A stretch of 64,000 nucleotides of DNA from Polynucleobacter yangtzensis. Its GTDB lineage: Bacteria; Pseudomonadota; Gammaproteobacteria; Burkholderiales; Burkholderiaceae. The DNA lies in assembly GCF_001595965.1 (NCBI RefSeq), contig NZ_LOJI01000040.1, forward strand, positions 278 to 64,277, given 5' to 3'. Each line of letters opens with the position of its first letter. Positions within the stretch are counted from its first letter, which is position 1. Below the pieces are notes generated by a model. The model saw only the letters and a program-made list of their open reading frames with translations, was not told the origin of the DNA and did no database searches. Positions 34,187 through 45,249 of the stretch are shown one piece after another. A program made the translations under genes and the position numbers.

Positions 34187-35491
34187 TCACGGCGCCATCA
34201 AGCGCCCTACCGATCTTGAATACACGATTTCGCCATTGGCAAATTTCTCATGGTTTTCTTCCACATTCCCTAGATCATAGAGATAGTTCACCATCAAACC
34301 CGCTGACTGACGCAAGCCTTTACGAGATAAATCTCCCGCCCAATTTACCAAATGCAACTTAGCGCCATTGCCTAAATGGAACTTAGCAACTGGATTGCCA
34401 TTACGACCAGTAGAACCTAGACCCAAATAGATAGAGGCTAAACAAAGCAAAGACTCTTGCTCTTTAGGTGATGCCAAATCGGGATGCCATCCAGCACTGA
34501 GTTTTTCTGTCCATGACTGCGCATCTAACTTAAGATTTGCTAATGCCTGGTCTCGTGCCGCCCGTAAGTTTGGCTTCAATCTTTCTGCAGGCACATCCTC
34601 ACCCAAGTTAGCACCAGCAGATACCCAATCCATAAATCCAGGTATCGGCGATAGAGTAACAAAGGTTTTGAGCCCTGGGAATTCAGCATGTAACTGCTCG
34701 GCAACACGCTTAATTAAGAAGTTGCCCATTGATACGCCACGCAGACCCGGCTCACAGTTACTAATTGAATAGAACACCGCTACTTTGTATTGAGATGGCT
34801 GATCCACTGTCTCAGCTTTCTTATCCACCAAGGGCGTAATAACGGTCGGGATCTCGGGTAATAAGGCCACTTCCACAAAGATCAAAGGCTCGCTAGGCAG
34901 CTGCGGGTGGAAGAAGGCAAAGCAACGGTGATCAGGCTGTAGGCGGCGACGTAAATCATCCCAGCCATCAATGGCATGTACCGCTTCGTGGTGAATCAAC
35001 TTCTCCAAAACCTCTGCAGGTGATTTCCAGTCAACACGATGCATCTTCAAAAATCCTGGATTGAACCAAGATGACAGAAGATGGCGCATATCAAAATCGA
35101 CTGCTGCTAGCTCGGGCTTCTTATCTAAGATTTGCAAAAGATCTCGCCGCATTTGCACCACAGCAGCAGTTCCATGACCGGCACGATTTAAGCGGCGGAA
35201 CAATTCTTGCCTAGGAGATTCAGAAACTTTTTGTAATTGAATGTAATTGCGCGCTGTAGATTCGGCAGCAAAATTTTGTGCAGCCTTAAGAACTGCATCG
35301 ACTTGAGGATTTAATTTCTCAAATAAATAAGTAAAGAATGCAATGTGTTGGTCTTTTGTCAGCTTACGATAGTTGTTCACAACATCGTCAGCCATGCTGA
35401 CTGCATTAGATTCGCCTCGCTCAGAAATCAAGCGCTTAATGGCGTTGTTTGCCTTTGATAGGTTGCGGGCTTTTGCTAACTTTTCGAGCAT
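34187..35491 (-). CDS. malonyl-CoA decarboxylase
   Basis: VDFDMRHLLSSWFNPGFLKMHRVDWKSPAEVLEKLIHHEAVHAI, HPQLPSEPLIFVEVAL, YSISNCEPGLRGVSMGNFLIK. Confidence 0.92.
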   Translation of the reverse strand: MLEKLAKARNLSKANNAIKRLISERGESNAVSMADDVVNNYRKLTKDQHIAFFTYLFEKLNPQVDAVLKAAQNFAAESTARNYIQLQKVSESPRQELFRRLNRAGHGTAAVVQMRRDLLQILDKKPELAAVDFDMRHLLSSWFNPGFLKMHRVDWKSPAEVLEKLIHHEAVHAIDGWDDLRRRLQPDHRCFAFFHPQLPSEPLIFVEVALLPEIPTVITPLVDKKAETVDQPSQYKVAVFYSISNCEPGLRGVSMGNFLIKRVAEQLHAEFPGLKTFVTLSPIPGFMDWVSAGANLGEDVPAERLKPNLRAARDQALANLKLDAQSWTEKLSAGWHPDLASPKEQESLLCLASIYLGLGSTGRNGNPVAKFHLGNGAKLHLVNWAGDLSRKGLRQSAGLMVNYLYDLGNVEENHEKFANGEIVYSRSVGRLMAP

Positions 35492-35565
35492 GTAATCTTT
35501 TCAAATAAGAAAAACGACAAAATTAAGATCGAGTTCAATTTATTACTCAGAACATGCAAAATCAA

Positions 35566-35601
35566 TTAAGTTAAATGAATAATTATTAACTTAAAGTTAA
35601 G
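35566..35601. promoter_or_regulatory. cluster of TTAAGTTAA/TTAACTTAA repeats, candidate LysR operator upstream of malonyl-CoA decarboxylase
   Basis: TTAAGTTAA 35566-35574; TTAACTT-A-AAGTTAA palindrome 35586-35600. Confidence 0.5.
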
Positions 35602-35626
35602 TATAGGCGCAAAACCTTAGGGTAAA

Positions 35627-36535
35627 TCAGGAGTTTTTGCGATGCAGCATGCGGGCTTCAGCCGCTAAAGCCAAAATATTGGGGTTTGATTCATTAGCCT
35701 GAAGATACATTAGGCCAATACGTTGAATCACCTGGTATTTAGGTAATAAAGGCGTAAATTCGATTGCATCGCCCATTAGCGCCCTTACCCTACCGGGCAA
35801 CAAGGAATGTCCCAGATCACCGGAAACCATATTCATTAGGGAAAAGATATCGCCCACCCTCATAACTACATCAGGTTTAAAACCAGCAAGCTGAAATGCC
35901 TCATAAAACCCCGAGGTAGTAGCAAAGCCATCTTGAAGGGTAAGAAATTTCTTATGTTGATATTCTGATAGGTCAATATCGGCTGCGGCAGGCTTACTGC
36001 CTTTTGAAGAGGCCAGAAATAACTGATCCTCAAAAAGAGAGACAACCTGGACGCCCTCAGGCAAGTCGTGCGCTGGAACAGCAATGACAACTGCATCAAC
36101 ACTGCCCTCAGTCAAGCGCTTCATCAACTCTTCATTAGACCCAAGAAATAAGTCGATATCTAAATCGGGCCTGCGGATTTTGGTGCCCATGATCATGCGA
36201 GGAATGATGTTGGCAGTCAGGGAATACATAGACCCTAGGCGAATTTGCCCGCTTTCAAGCCCTGCTTTAGCCCTCGTCTTTTTTAGAATGCGATCTACGT
36301 CTGATAGCAAATCATTACTTGCCTCAGCTAAATAGATTGCCGCTGGCAAGGCTTTTAATTGGCGTCCCTCTTTAACAAATAAAGGGCACCCAATCCCTGA
36401 CTCAAGAGAGTGCAACGCCTTGTGAATGCTGACTGAGCTCAAGTGCAACTCTTCTGCAGTTCGTGAGAGGCTTCCGGTTCGCACGAAAGAACATAGAATT
36501 TCTAACTTTCGCAGTGTCAGTTCTTCATTCAACAT
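35627..36535 (-). CDS. LysR-family transcriptional regulator
   Basis: N-terminal HTH LEILCSFVRTGSLSRTAEELHLSSVSIHKALHSLESGIGCPLF. Confidence 0.9.
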   Translation of the reverse strand: MLNEELTLRKLEILCSFVRTGSLSRTAEELHLSSVSIHKALHSLESGIGCPLFVKEGRQLKALPAAIYLAEASNDLLSDVDRILKKTRAKAGLESGQIRLGSMYSLTANIIPRMIMGTKIRRPDLDIDLFLGSNEELMKRLTEGSVDAVVIAVPAHDLPEGVQVVSLFEDQLFLASSKGSKPAAADIDLSEYQHKKFLTLQDGFATTSGFYEAFQLAGFKPDVVMRVGDIFSLMNMVSGDLGHSLLPGRVRALMGDAIEFTPLLPKYQVIQRIGLMYLQANESNPNILALAAEARMLHRKNS

Positions 36536-36550
36536 AGAGGGTGATGAACT

Positions 36551-37339
36551 TTAAATGCTTTTAGATTTAAATGCGGTCATCAAATAGATGCCAAATAGAA
36601 TCATCGGAACGCATAACCATTGACCCATCGACAAGCCTAGACCAAGAAGACCAAGGAACGCATCTGGTTCACGCGCGTATTCGGCTAAGAAACGGCAAAT
36701 ACCGTAGCCCAATAAGAAGAATCCAGACACCTGACCTACGCGCCTTGGTTTGCCTGCATAAATCCAGAGCGCAATACCAAGTAATACACCCTCACCTAGC
36801 AGTTGATAAATTTGCGAGGGGTGACGCGGCACAGAATCAACTAATGGGAACACCATTGCCCAAGGCAAATCAGTAGGCCTACCCCAGAGCTCTCCGTTAA
36901 TAAAGTTACCAAGTCGACCAAAAGCTAAGCCAAATGGAACGAGTGGAGCTACTAAATCACTAACAACAAAGAAAGTGGTCTTCCGTTTTTTAGCAAACCA
37001 GTAAAGAGCAGCAAGCACTCCTAGCAAGCCACCATGGAAAGACATACCACCTTCCCAGATTTTGAAAATACTCAAGGGATTGGCCAAGTAAAAGCCAGGC
37101 ATATAAAACAAGGTATAGCCTAAGCGCCCACCAAGCACAACACCGAGAACACCAGCAAAGAGGAGATCCTCAAGATCTTTATAAGTCCAGCCTAAAACCT
37201 GATAACGCGGCGCTCGAATACGTAAGCGACCTAATAGCAAAAACTGCACAAAAGCCATCAGATACATCAAGCCATACCAGTGAATAGCAAAGGATCCAAT
37301 ACGAATTGCTGCGGGGTCAAACTGAGGATGAATCAACAT
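36551..37339 (-). CDS. lgt: prolipoprotein diacylglyceryl transferase
   Basis: [44 protein letters not shown]. Confidence 0.95.
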   Translation of the reverse strand: MLIHPQFDPAAIRIGSFAIHWYGLMYLMAFVQFLLLGRLRIRAPRYQVLGWTYKDLEDLLFAGVLGVVLGGRLGYTLFYMPGFYLANPLSIFKIWEGGMSFHGGLLGVLAALYWFAKKRKTTFFVVSDLVAPLVPFGLAFGRLGNFINGELWGRPTDLPWAMVFPLVDSVPRHPSQIYQLLGEGVLLGIALWIYAGKPRRVGQVSGFFLLGYGICRFLAEYAREPDAFLGLLGLGLSMGQWLCVPMILFGIYLMTAFKSKSI

Positions 37340-37344
37340 GAATA

Positions 37345-37809
37345 TTAACTTTTGGATTGATCAAAGTTATGCAACTCGTGACCTAGATCCCGGTAGGCTT
37401 TATAGCGTTCGCGCCCAGCCAAACGCTCAGCCTCATTGACAGTAACTACCTCAACGATTCTAGGGAAGCGCGCGACAAGAGCGGCTACATCCGCAGGCAT
37501 ACGCATACCCAGGTGAATCATCACATCCGCATGAGGTACGTTATTTAGGGCGGAGGAAGTAAAGTCGTCTGTCAAAACAATGGGCGTTTCTGCTGCGGCC
37601 TCGTCTTCGATAAAGCAGTGCGGTAAAAAATCAGCACCACTAAATGACCACAAAAGATCATTTAACTTTTGGAGATCAGCTTTCTCACCAACCATCACGA
37701 TATTACGAACAGGCTCGCCTTCAGGCGTGGCACTCCAAATCTTGCGTGTTAAACGACAGGCGTATTCCAGCTTGTCGTTTACATTGCTATGAAAATCAAT
37801 TCGTGCCAT
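37345..37809 (-). CDS. holC: DNA polymerase III subunit chi
   Basis: [25 protein letters not shown]; next to pepA. Confidence 0.88.
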   Translation of the reverse strand: MARIDFHSNVNDKLEYACRLTRKIWSATPEGEPVRNIVMVGEKADLQKLNDLLWSFSGADFLPHCFIEDEAAAETPIVLTDDFTSSALNNVPHADVMIHLGMRMPADVAALVARFPRIVEVVTVNEAERLAGRERYKAYRDLGHELHNFDQSKS

Positions 37810-37838
37810 TCGGTATCTATCCAAAACTTCTCAAGTTC

Positions 37839-39449
37839 TTACTTACGTTCAAGCAAGAAGTTCACCAACAAGGGAACTGGACGACCAGTCGAGCCCTTAG
37901 CGGCGCCGCTCTTCCAGGCTGTTCCTGCAATATCCAAGTGAGCCCATTTGTATTTCTCTGTAAAGCGTGACAAGAAACATGCTGCCGTTACGCTTCCTGC
38001 TGGACGTCCGCCAATATTGGCGACATCTGCAAAATTCGATTTGAGTTGCTCATGATAAGCAGCATCTAAAGGCAAGCGCCATACGGTATCCAAAGAAGCA
38101 TGACCAGCTTTAGTGAGCTCACTCACCAAGCCTTCGTCTTCAGAAAATAAACCGCTATGCACATGACCCAAAGCAATTACGCATGCGCCAGTTAAGGTGG
38201 CGATATCAATCACCGCTGCGGGTTTAAAGCGTTCAACATAAGTTAAGGCATCACACAATATGAGACGGCCTTCTGCATCGGTATTGAGAATCTCAATCGT
38301 CTGCCCAGACATGCTCTTCACAATATCGCCTGGTCGCGTAGCCTGACCTGATGGCATATTTTCACAAGTAGGAATGACGCCAATGACATTCTTCTTTAAA
38401 TTCATTAAAGAAACGGCGTACATGGTGCCTATCACTGATGCAGCACCACACATGTCGTACTTCATCTCATCCATCGCTTCGCCTGGCTTGAGTGAGATAC
38501 CGCCCGTGTCAAAAGTAATTCCTTTGCCAACTAAGACAATCGGGGCCTCGCCCGCTTTGCCGCCTTGGTGACGCATCACAATAAACTGAGGTGGAGTATC
38601 AGAGCCTTTCGCAACCGACAAGAAGGAGCCCATTCCTAAGGCTTCAATCTGTTTGCGTCCTAGCACTTCCACTTTCAAGCCCGCCTTCTTGCTCAAGCCT
38701 TGTGCAGTCTTACCTAAATATGTTGGCGTACAGACATTGGGCGGAAGATTACCCAAATCTTTCGCTAAGTTCATACCCTCAACCATGGCTACACCCTGCT
38801 CTACAGCAGCCTTCAGCTCTTTTGCACAATCATCATTACCAGCAAACACTAAATGTTTAAATGTATCTGCTTTATCTTTCGCTTTAAATTTCATGGCAGG
38901 CTGACGAACGCCAAAACGATAGGCTTGATCGCCAGCGTATTGAACGGTCAGGCGCACCTCTTCTGCGATAAAATCTGCTTTATGGGAAAGCGCAAAACTT
39001 GGAGTAAACCAAAGTGCATTCTCAATTGAGCCGCCGCTCAGCACCTTCAAAGCTGCGCGAGCTACTTTGGAATAAGTAGTCAAACTACGTTCGCTAGCAA
39101 GATGAACGTCACCCAAAGCAACTAGCAATATGCGTTTTGCTTTAACACCACTAGCAGTCCAAGATTTTTCTGCTCGCAACATGCAAACGGAAGCCTGCTT
39201 AGGATCTAAATCCCCAACAACAATAGCGTGATTAACAGAACCTCCAAGCAAGAGATCCAGCTCCGGCAAAAAGCCAGCTTTGGCCTTGGCGCCTTTAGCC
39301 CCAGAGAAACTATCAAAATCTGCTTTTGAGAAGGCCAAGACCAAACAGTCGGTGTTGTGACCCAATAGAGATTTGAGGCTAGATTTCTGGAGTTTTGGGC
39401 TCTGCAGGTCGGCTTGAGGGAAAATCTTGGTACTAAATTGAATTGTCAT
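37839..39449 (-). CDS. pepA: leucyl aminopeptidase (M17)
   Basis: VGKGITFDTGGISLKP, YDMCGAASVIGT, NTDAEGRLILCDALTY. Confidence 0.95.
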   Translation of the reverse strand: MTIQFSTKIFPQADLQSPKLQKSSLKSLLGHNTDCLVLAFSKADFDSFSGAKGAKAKAGFLPELDLLLGGSVNHAIVVGDLDPKQASVCMLRAEKSWTASGVKAKRILLVALGDVHLASERSLTTYSKVARAALKVLSGGSIENALWFTPSFALSHKADFIAEEVRLTVQYAGDQAYRFGVRQPAMKFKAKDKADTFKHLVFAGNDDCAKELKAAVEQGVAMVEGMNLAKDLGNLPPNVCTPTYLGKTAQGLSKKAGLKVEVLGRKQIEALGMGSFLSVAKGSDTPPQFIVMRHQGGKAGEAPIVLVGKGITFDTGGISLKPGEAMDEMKYDMCGAASVIGTMYAVSLMNLKKNVIGVIPTCENMPSGQATRPGDIVKSMSGQTIEILNTDAEGRLILCDALTYVERFKPAAVIDIATLTGACVIALGHVHSGLFSEDEGLVSELTKAGHASLDTVWRLPLDAAYHEQLKSNFADVANIGGRPAGSVTAACFLSRFTEKYKWAHLDIAGTAWKSGAAKGSTGRPVPLLVNFLLERK

Positions 39450-39607
39450 AATCTATTACGGTATTTTGGTCGAATCAAAAGAGGGGAAATTGCTAATCCG
39501 GGACGTTTATCCATTATCCTCCGACATGAGAATAGTCTCCCTTATCGATAGCAATATAAGCCATTTATAGCCCCTAATAACCCCACGAATCCAGACCCTT
39601 ATTTTTC

Positions 39608-40723
39608 ATGATTTTTAAACAGGCCCTCCGCCGCGAACTCAGTTTTACGACTGGTGGGGTGTTTTTGGTCTTAGTCACCATCATGGTGACTACTTTGGTT
39701 ATCCGAATCTTGGGCTATGCCGCCAACGGCGCAGTCAACCCTGAGGATGCGCTCGTTTTAATTGCCTTAGCCACTTTGGGTTATCTCGCCGTTCTTTTAA
39801 CGGTCTCGCTGTTTGTAGCAACCCTCATTGTTTTAGTCCGCTGGTACAAAGATTCCGAAATGATCGTTTGGTTTGCAAGCGGCTTAAGTGTCACCAATCT
39901 CATTCGCCCTATTTTGCAATTCGCTACACCGCTCATCATCGTCATCGCCCTACTTGCACTTTTTGTTTGGCCATGGGCAAATCGGGAATCCACTTTAATC
40001 AGTCAGCGCTTTCAACAGCGTGATGATGTATCAATGGTGAGCGCTGGGCAATTTAAAGAATCTGCAAAAGCAGAACGTGTTTTCTTTATTGAAGAGCTCG
40101 ATGTAGATAAGAGTGAAGTAAAAAATATCTTCGTAGCAGACTCTAAGAATGGTCGCCTGAGTATTGCGGTGTCATCCACCGGCTACATTCAAAATTCGGA
40201 GGGTGGAGAAAAGTCTATCGTCCTCAATAACGGCCGACGCTATGAGGGGCAACCCACTCAGCCCGATTTTAGAATTCTCGAATTTAATGAGTACAGCACC
40301 AAGATTCGCAGTAAGGATGCATTAGCCCCTGCACCTCGCGATCGTGAGAAGACCATTACCGAACTTCTCAACGACCCTAACCCTGCTTCTGTGAACCCTA
40401 ATCGCGCTGAATTGCTTTGGCGTGTTGGCTTGCCTTTAATGGCTTTGGGTTTAGTGCTAATCGCCATACCACTTGCATATGTAAATCCGCGTCTCGGCAA
40501 TTACACAGCAATGTTCTATGCGGTATTGATTTACCTGATTTATAGCAACCTGCTGAACCTGACGCAAAATTTTGTTTCACAAGGTAAGGTCAGTGTTTTT
40601 GTGGCCATTTGGCCGATCCATTTACTTGCTCTTTTGATTGCAACAGTCTTAATTCGCAATCGTATCAACCCCTCACTCAAGTGGTGGCTCCGTCAGTTGC
40701 CCGCCTCAATAGCTAGAAAATGA
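39608..40723 (+). CDS. lptF: LPS export permease LptF
   Basis: MIFKQALRRELSFTTGGVFLVLV; LptF/LptG permease fold, divergent from pepA. Confidence 0.93.
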   Translation: MIFKQALRRELSFTTGGVFLVLVTIMVTTLVIRILGYAANGAVNPEDALVLIALATLGYLAVLLTVSLFVATLIVLVRWYKDSEMIVWFASGLSVTNLIRPILQFATPLIIVIALLALFVWPWANRESTLISQRFQQRDDVSMVSAGQFKESAKAERVFFIEELDVDKSEVKNIFVADSKNGRLSIAVSSTGYIQNSEGGEKSIVLNNGRRYEGQPTQPDFRILEFNEYSTKIRSKDALAPAPRDREKTITELLNDPNPASVNPNRAELLWRVGLPLMALGLVLIAIPLAYVNPRLGNYTAMFYAVLIYLIYSNLLNLTQNFVSQGKVSVFVAIWPIHLLALLIATVLIRNRINPSLKWWLRQLPASIARK

Positions 40724-41874
40724 AGCTGCTCTTTCCCTTCATCTATGAGCGCTATTTAGCCAAGCAGATCTATGCTGCTTTTGGGTTCATTCTCTTTGCA
40801 CTGGTAGCTTTGTTTTTGTTCTTCGATATTTTGAGCGAGCTTGGTTCAGTGCAGGGTGCTTACACACTCCCCTTGGCGCTACTTCACGTTCTCCTGAAGG
40901 CACCAAGCCGTATTTCAGAAATTATTCCGATTGCAGGCTTGATTGGCAGTATTTATGTATTTGCGATGCTAGCTAGCCAGTCTGAGTTCACCATCTTGCG
41001 CATCGCTGGCTTAGATGTGAGACGCGGACTCATTACGCTCACCAAAATCTCTCTTCCATTGATTGCACTTACACTCATCATGAGTGAATGGGTTGGGCCT
41101 TACGCAGAAGCCAAGTCCGATCAGATTCGCATGAAAGCTATGGGTTCAGCATACTCATCCCAATTTAGAACTGGTGTCTGGGTAAAAGATCGCTTGCGCG
41201 ATGAGGATGGCAGTGGCCCTGTTCGTCCTGGGGTCCGCTACGTCAACGTTGGTAAGGTTGATAAGGATAATGAAATTCGCAATATCCGCATGTATGAGTT
41301 TGACGACACCTATCACCTGCTCTCCATTCGTAGTGCCGTATCAGGACAGTTTGATGAGACAGGTGTCTGGGTTTTAAACGATGTTACAGAAACTCGTTTC
41401 AAAGAAACCAAACAATCAGACCCGCTTAATCCAGTTTTTTCTGCGCAGACTTTTACTCACCCGATTGTTACTCTGGAGTCCGAAGTCACGCCACAAATTT
41501 TGAGCGTGCTTTTAATTAGCCCTGAAAAAATGTCTATTGTGAGTTTGGGCCGCTTCATCTCCCATCTGCGTGATAACAAACAAGATGCGCATAGGCATTC
41601 GATTGCCTTCTGGAAAAAAGTCATTTACCCATTCACCATTTTTGTGATGCTCACTTTGGCGCTTCCCTTTGCTTACTTGAAGGTACGTGCAGGAAGCGTT
41701 GGTATTAAAGTGTTCGGCGGCATCATGCTGGGCATGAGCTTCCAGCTCTTTAACTCCCTATTCTCAAACGTAGGACTTTTGGGTTCCTGGCCAGCCCTGA
41801 TCACTGCTCTTACCCCGCCTTTGCTCTATTTCCTATTAGCCCTAGTTGGATTACGCTGGGTTTCTAAGGCTTAA
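40720..41874 (+). CDS. lptG: LPS export permease LptG
   Basis: YERYLAKQIYAAFGFILFALVALFLFFD; 4-bp overlap with lptF. Confidence 0.93.
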   Translation: MKLLFPFIYERYLAKQIYAAFGFILFALVALFLFFDILSELGSVQGAYTLPLALLHVLLKAPSRISEIIPIAGLIGSIYVFAMLASQSEFTILRIAGLDVRRGLITLTKISLPLIALTLIMSEWVGPYAEAKSDQIRMKAMGSAYSSQFRTGVWVKDRLRDEDGSGPVRPGVRYVNVGKVDKDNEIRNIRMYEFDDTYHLLSIRSAVSGQFDETGVWVLNDVTETRFKETKQSDPLNPVFSAQTFTHPIVTLESEVTPQILSVLLISPEKMSIVSLGRFISHLRDNKQDAHRHSIAFWKKVIYPFTIFVMLTLALPFAYLKVRAGSVGIKVFGGIMLGMSFQLFNSLFSNVGLLGSWPALITALTPPLLYFLLALVGLRWVSKA

Positions 41875-41936
41875 TACCTAAAAATCATTTAGAATGTGAT
41901 TCCTATATCGCTGTTGATATATAGACAGGAATCCTT

Positions 41937-42878
41937 ATGAATCTGCATCAATTCCGCTTTGTACGCGAAGCCGTTAGACAAAACTTCAACCTAACAACCG
42001 CTGCAAAAGCGCTGTTTACGTCACAACCTGGCGTATCCAAGGCCATCATCGAGCTAGAAGATGAGTTAGGCGTTGAGATTTTCCGTCGTCATGGCAAACG
42101 CATTCGCTCCCTAACGGAGCCAGGCAAACGGATTTTGAGCTCGATTGAGCGCATCCTAGATGAAGTGGAAACACTAAAACGCGTAGGCAAAGATTTTGCT
42201 AGCCAAGATCAAGGTAGTTTCGTAATCGCCACCACCCACACGCAAGCGCGGTATGCCCTACCCAAAGTACTTACTGAATTTACTAAACGTTTCCCAAAGG
42301 TGAAGGTCAGCATTCAGCAAGGCAGCCCAGGACAAATTGCAGAATTACTCACACATGATCGCGCAGATATTGCAATTGCAACTGAAGGCATTGCCAATAC
42401 TCCAGGTGTACTCGCACTTCCAGGCTATCAATGGCATCACGTATTAATGGTGCCGCTCAGCCATCCACTTCTCAATCAAGCAACGCTAACGCTAGAAGAG
42501 ATCGCTAAGTACCCCATCATTACCTATGACAAAGCATTCGCGGGTCGCAGCAAGATTGATGCAGCGTTTGCACAAAGAAACATTACGCCTGACATTATTT
42601 TGGAAGCGATTGATGCTGACGTGATTAAGACCTATGTTGAAACCGGCATGGGTATCGGCATCGTTGCGGGCCATGCATATGATCCTGATCGAGATCGCAA
42701 TCTGAAGGTGATTCCTGCGGGGCACTTGTTTGGCAACAACGTCACGCATTTGGGAGTTAAGCAAGGCGCTTACTTGCGATCTTTTGTATACACCTTCATT
42801 GAACTCTTCTCACCGACACTCACCAAGAAAATTGTTGAGCAGGCAATGTCGAACGAAAGCGAGACGTACGAGATCTAA
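41937..42878 (+). CDS. CysB-family LysR transcriptional regulator
   Basis: MNLHQFRFVREAVRQNFNLTTAAKALFTSQPGVSKAIIELEDELGVEIFRRHGKR. Confidence 0.92.
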   Translation: MNLHQFRFVREAVRQNFNLTTAAKALFTSQPGVSKAIIELEDELGVEIFRRHGKRIRSLTEPGKRILSSIERILDEVETLKRVGKDFASQDQGSFVIATTHTQARYALPKVLTEFTKRFPKVKVSIQQGSPGQIAELLTHDRADIAIATEGIANTPGVLALPGYQWHHVLMVPLSHPLLNQATLTLEEIAKYPIITYDKAFAGRSKIDAAFAQRNITPDIILEAIDADVIKTYVETGMGIGIVAGHAYDPDRDRNLKVIPAGHLFGNNVTHLGVKQGAYLRSFVYTFIELFSPTLTKKIVEQAMSNESETYEI

Positions 42879-42940
42879 CCGCGTGCAGTTTGTGATTGAG
42901 TCTGATATTGAGGATGTTCAAAGACTGATCAGCCTTTGAG

Positions 42941-43025
42941 TGGTGCCTCGGGGCGGACTCGAACCGCCACGCCTTGCGGCACCGGATTTTGAGTCCGGCA
43001 CGTCTACCAATTCCATCACCGAGGC
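42941..43025 (-). tRNA. tRNA-Leu(CAA)
   Basis: GCCTCGG/CCGAGGC acceptor, GCCGGA-CTCAAAA-TCCGGT anticodon arm, GGTTCGAGTCC T-arm, encoded CCA. Confidence 0.95.
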
Positions 43026-43177
43026 AGGTGTTTGCAGTGGAAATTCTGCTTACTTTGCTATTTTGTTACTGCTAAGACATGAGAGTGTAACAAAAAATGG
43101 TCAGATACCCCCTACCTTGGGTCTAGAACCCCTTAAAATGAGGTCTTCTAGCCAAATTATTAAAAGGACTTACCCGT

Positions 43178-43897
43178 ATGGCCGGCCATTCGAAATGGGC
43201 CAATATTCAGCACCGCAAAGGTCGTCAGGACGAAAAACGCGGCAAGATTTGGACCAAACTCATTAAAGAAATTACCGTAGCCGCCAAATTAGGTGGTGGC
43301 GACGTTGCTACTAATCCACGTTTGCGTTTGGCGATTGATAAGGCCAAAGACTCAAATATGCCTAATGACAACGTGCAACGAGCAATTCAGCGCGGAACTG
43401 GCTCACTTGAGGGCGTGAACTACGAAGAGATTCGTTATGAGGGTTACGGCATGAATGGCGCTGCCATTATCGTTGATTGCTTAACCGATAACCGCACTCG
43501 TACCGTTGCAGAAGTTCGTCATGCATTTAATAAAAATGGTGGCAACATGGGTACAGAAGGTTCAGTTGCTTTTTTATTCAAACACTGTGGCCAAATGTTG
43601 TTTGCTCCTGGCACTAACGAAGATCAACTCATGGAAGTTGCGTTAAATGCTGGTGCAGAAGATGTCATCACTCATGATGATGGATCTTTAGAAGTGTTAT
43701 GCCCTGTTTCGGATTTCTCAAAAGTACAGGATGCCATTAGTCAAGCAGGCCTTAAGCCTGAGCTGGCAACCGTTGCTATGCGCCCTGAGACTGAGATCGC
43801 TCTTGAAGGTGAGCAAGCAGAAAGCATGCAGAAATTGCTGGATGCACTTGAGAACTTGGATGACGTTCAAGAAGTCTTTACGAACGCTGAACTTTGA
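43178..43897 (+). CDS. YebC/PmpR family regulatory protein
   Basis: [32 protein letters not shown]. Confidence 0.95.
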   Translation: MAGHSKWANIQHRKGRQDEKRGKIWTKLIKEITVAAKLGGGDVATNPRLRLAIDKAKDSNMPNDNVQRAIQRGTGSLEGVNYEEIRYEGYGMNGAAIIVDCLTDNRTRTVAEVRHAFNKNGGNMGTEGSVAFLFKHCGQMLFAPGTNEDQLMEVALNAGAEDVITHDDGSLEVLCPVSDFSKVQDAISQAGLKPELATVAMRPETEIALEGEQAESMQKLLDALENLDDVQEVFTNAEL

Positions 43898-43948
43898 TTT
43901 CTGAATTTAATTTTTTAATTACCTCATTTAAATAATAGATAGCTTGTT

Positions 43949-45226
43949 ATGAAAATTCTACTGATCGGATCTGGCGGACGCGAACATGCGCTAGCTTGGA
44001 AACTAGCTCAATCCCCACAAGTACAAACAGTCTATGTTGCGCCGGGTAATGGCGGAACTGCCACTGCCAAACAGACTGCTACGGGCATTGAGAACCTGCC
44101 GATCACCGGGTTACAGGAACTTGCTGATTTTGCTAAGCGCGAGAAAATTCACCTGACAGTAGTTGGTCCTGAAGCTCCTTTAGCTGCAGGCATCGTAGAT
44201 GTATTCCGTAATAATGGCTTGCGTATTTTTGGGCCAACCCAATTGGCTGCGCAATTAGAGTCCTCTAAAGACTTCTCTAAAGCCTTTATGAAGCGTCATG
44301 GTATTCCGACTGCGGATTACCAAACTTTTTCTAGCGCTTTAGAAGCTCATGCTTACATTGATGCTAAAGGTGCGCCGATTGTGATTAAGGCTGATGGGCT
44401 TGCGGCAGGCAAAGGCGTAGTCGTTGCCATGAGTCTTGAAGAGGCGCATGCCGCAGTGGACATGATGTTGGCTGATAACAAATTAGGTAATGCTGGTGCC
44501 CGTGTAGTCATTGAAGAATTTCTCACCGGTGAAGAAGCTAGCTTCATTGTTTTGGTTGACGGTAAAAATGTTTTAGCTTTGGCAACAAGCCAGGATCACA
44601 AACGACTGCTTGATGCTGATCAGGGTCCAAATACCGGCGGTATGGGTGCTTACTCCCCTGCCCCAGTGGTTACTCCAGAAATCCATGCACGTGCATTACG
44701 TGAAGTGATCATGCCAACCGTGAATGGCATGAAAGCTGATGGCATTCCTTATACCGGCTTCTTGTATGCAGGCTTGATGATCGCACCTGATGGCAAGATC
44801 AAGACCCTTGAATTTAATTGCCGCATGGGCGACCCAGAGACTCAACCAATCATGGCGCGTCTGCGTAGCGATCTTGTGAACGCCTTAGATCATGCTGTGG
44901 ATGGCACACTCAATGAGGTCGAGCTGGAATGGGATCGCCGTACTGCTCTAGGTGTGGTACTTGCTGCACATAACTACCCCGATACCCCACGTGCTGGCGA
45001 TGTCATTACCGGCATCCCTGCTGATACTGAAGATCAAATTACCTTCCATGCTGGCACAAAACTGCAAGATGGCAAAGTAATCACTTCTGGTGGACGTGTG
45101 ATGTGCGTTGTTGGACTTGCTGATACCGTTCGTGGCGCACAACAAAAAGCATACGATGCAATCAATCACATCAAATTCGATGGCATGCAATATCGCAAGG
45201 ATATTGGTTACCGCGCAATTAAATAA
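43949..45226 (+). CDS. purD: phosphoribosylamine--glycine ligase
   Basis: [28 protein letters not shown]-grasp domain. Confidence 0.97.
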   Translation: MKILLIGSGGREHALAWKLAQSPQVQTVYVAPGNGGTATAKQTATGIENLPITGLQELADFAKREKIHLTVVGPEAPLAAGIVDVFRNNGLRIFGPTQLAAQLESSKDFSKAFMKRHGIPTADYQTFSSALEAHAYIDAKGAPIVIKADGLAAGKGVVVAMSLEEAHAAVDMMLADNKLGNAGARVVIEEFLTGEEASFIVLVDGKNVLALATSQDHKRLLDADQGPNTGGMGAYSPAPVVTPEIHARALREVIMPTVNGMKADGIPYTGFLYAGLMIAPDGKIKTLEFNCRMGDPETQPIMARLRSDLVNALDHAVDGTLNEVELEWDRRTALGVVLAAHNYPDTPRAGDVITGIPADTEDQITFHAGTKLQDGKVITSGGRVMCVVGLADTVRGAQQKAYDAINHIKFDGMQYRKDIGYRAIK

Positions 45227-45249
45227 ATATAACTATCGATAGAGCTCAC

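Noticed and set aside
42940-43266. 108-aa plus-strand ORF spanning the tRNA
   Set aside because: Covers tRNA-Leu(CAA) on the opposite strand and the yebC start; MVPRGGLEPPR is a well-known tRNA-derived false ORF
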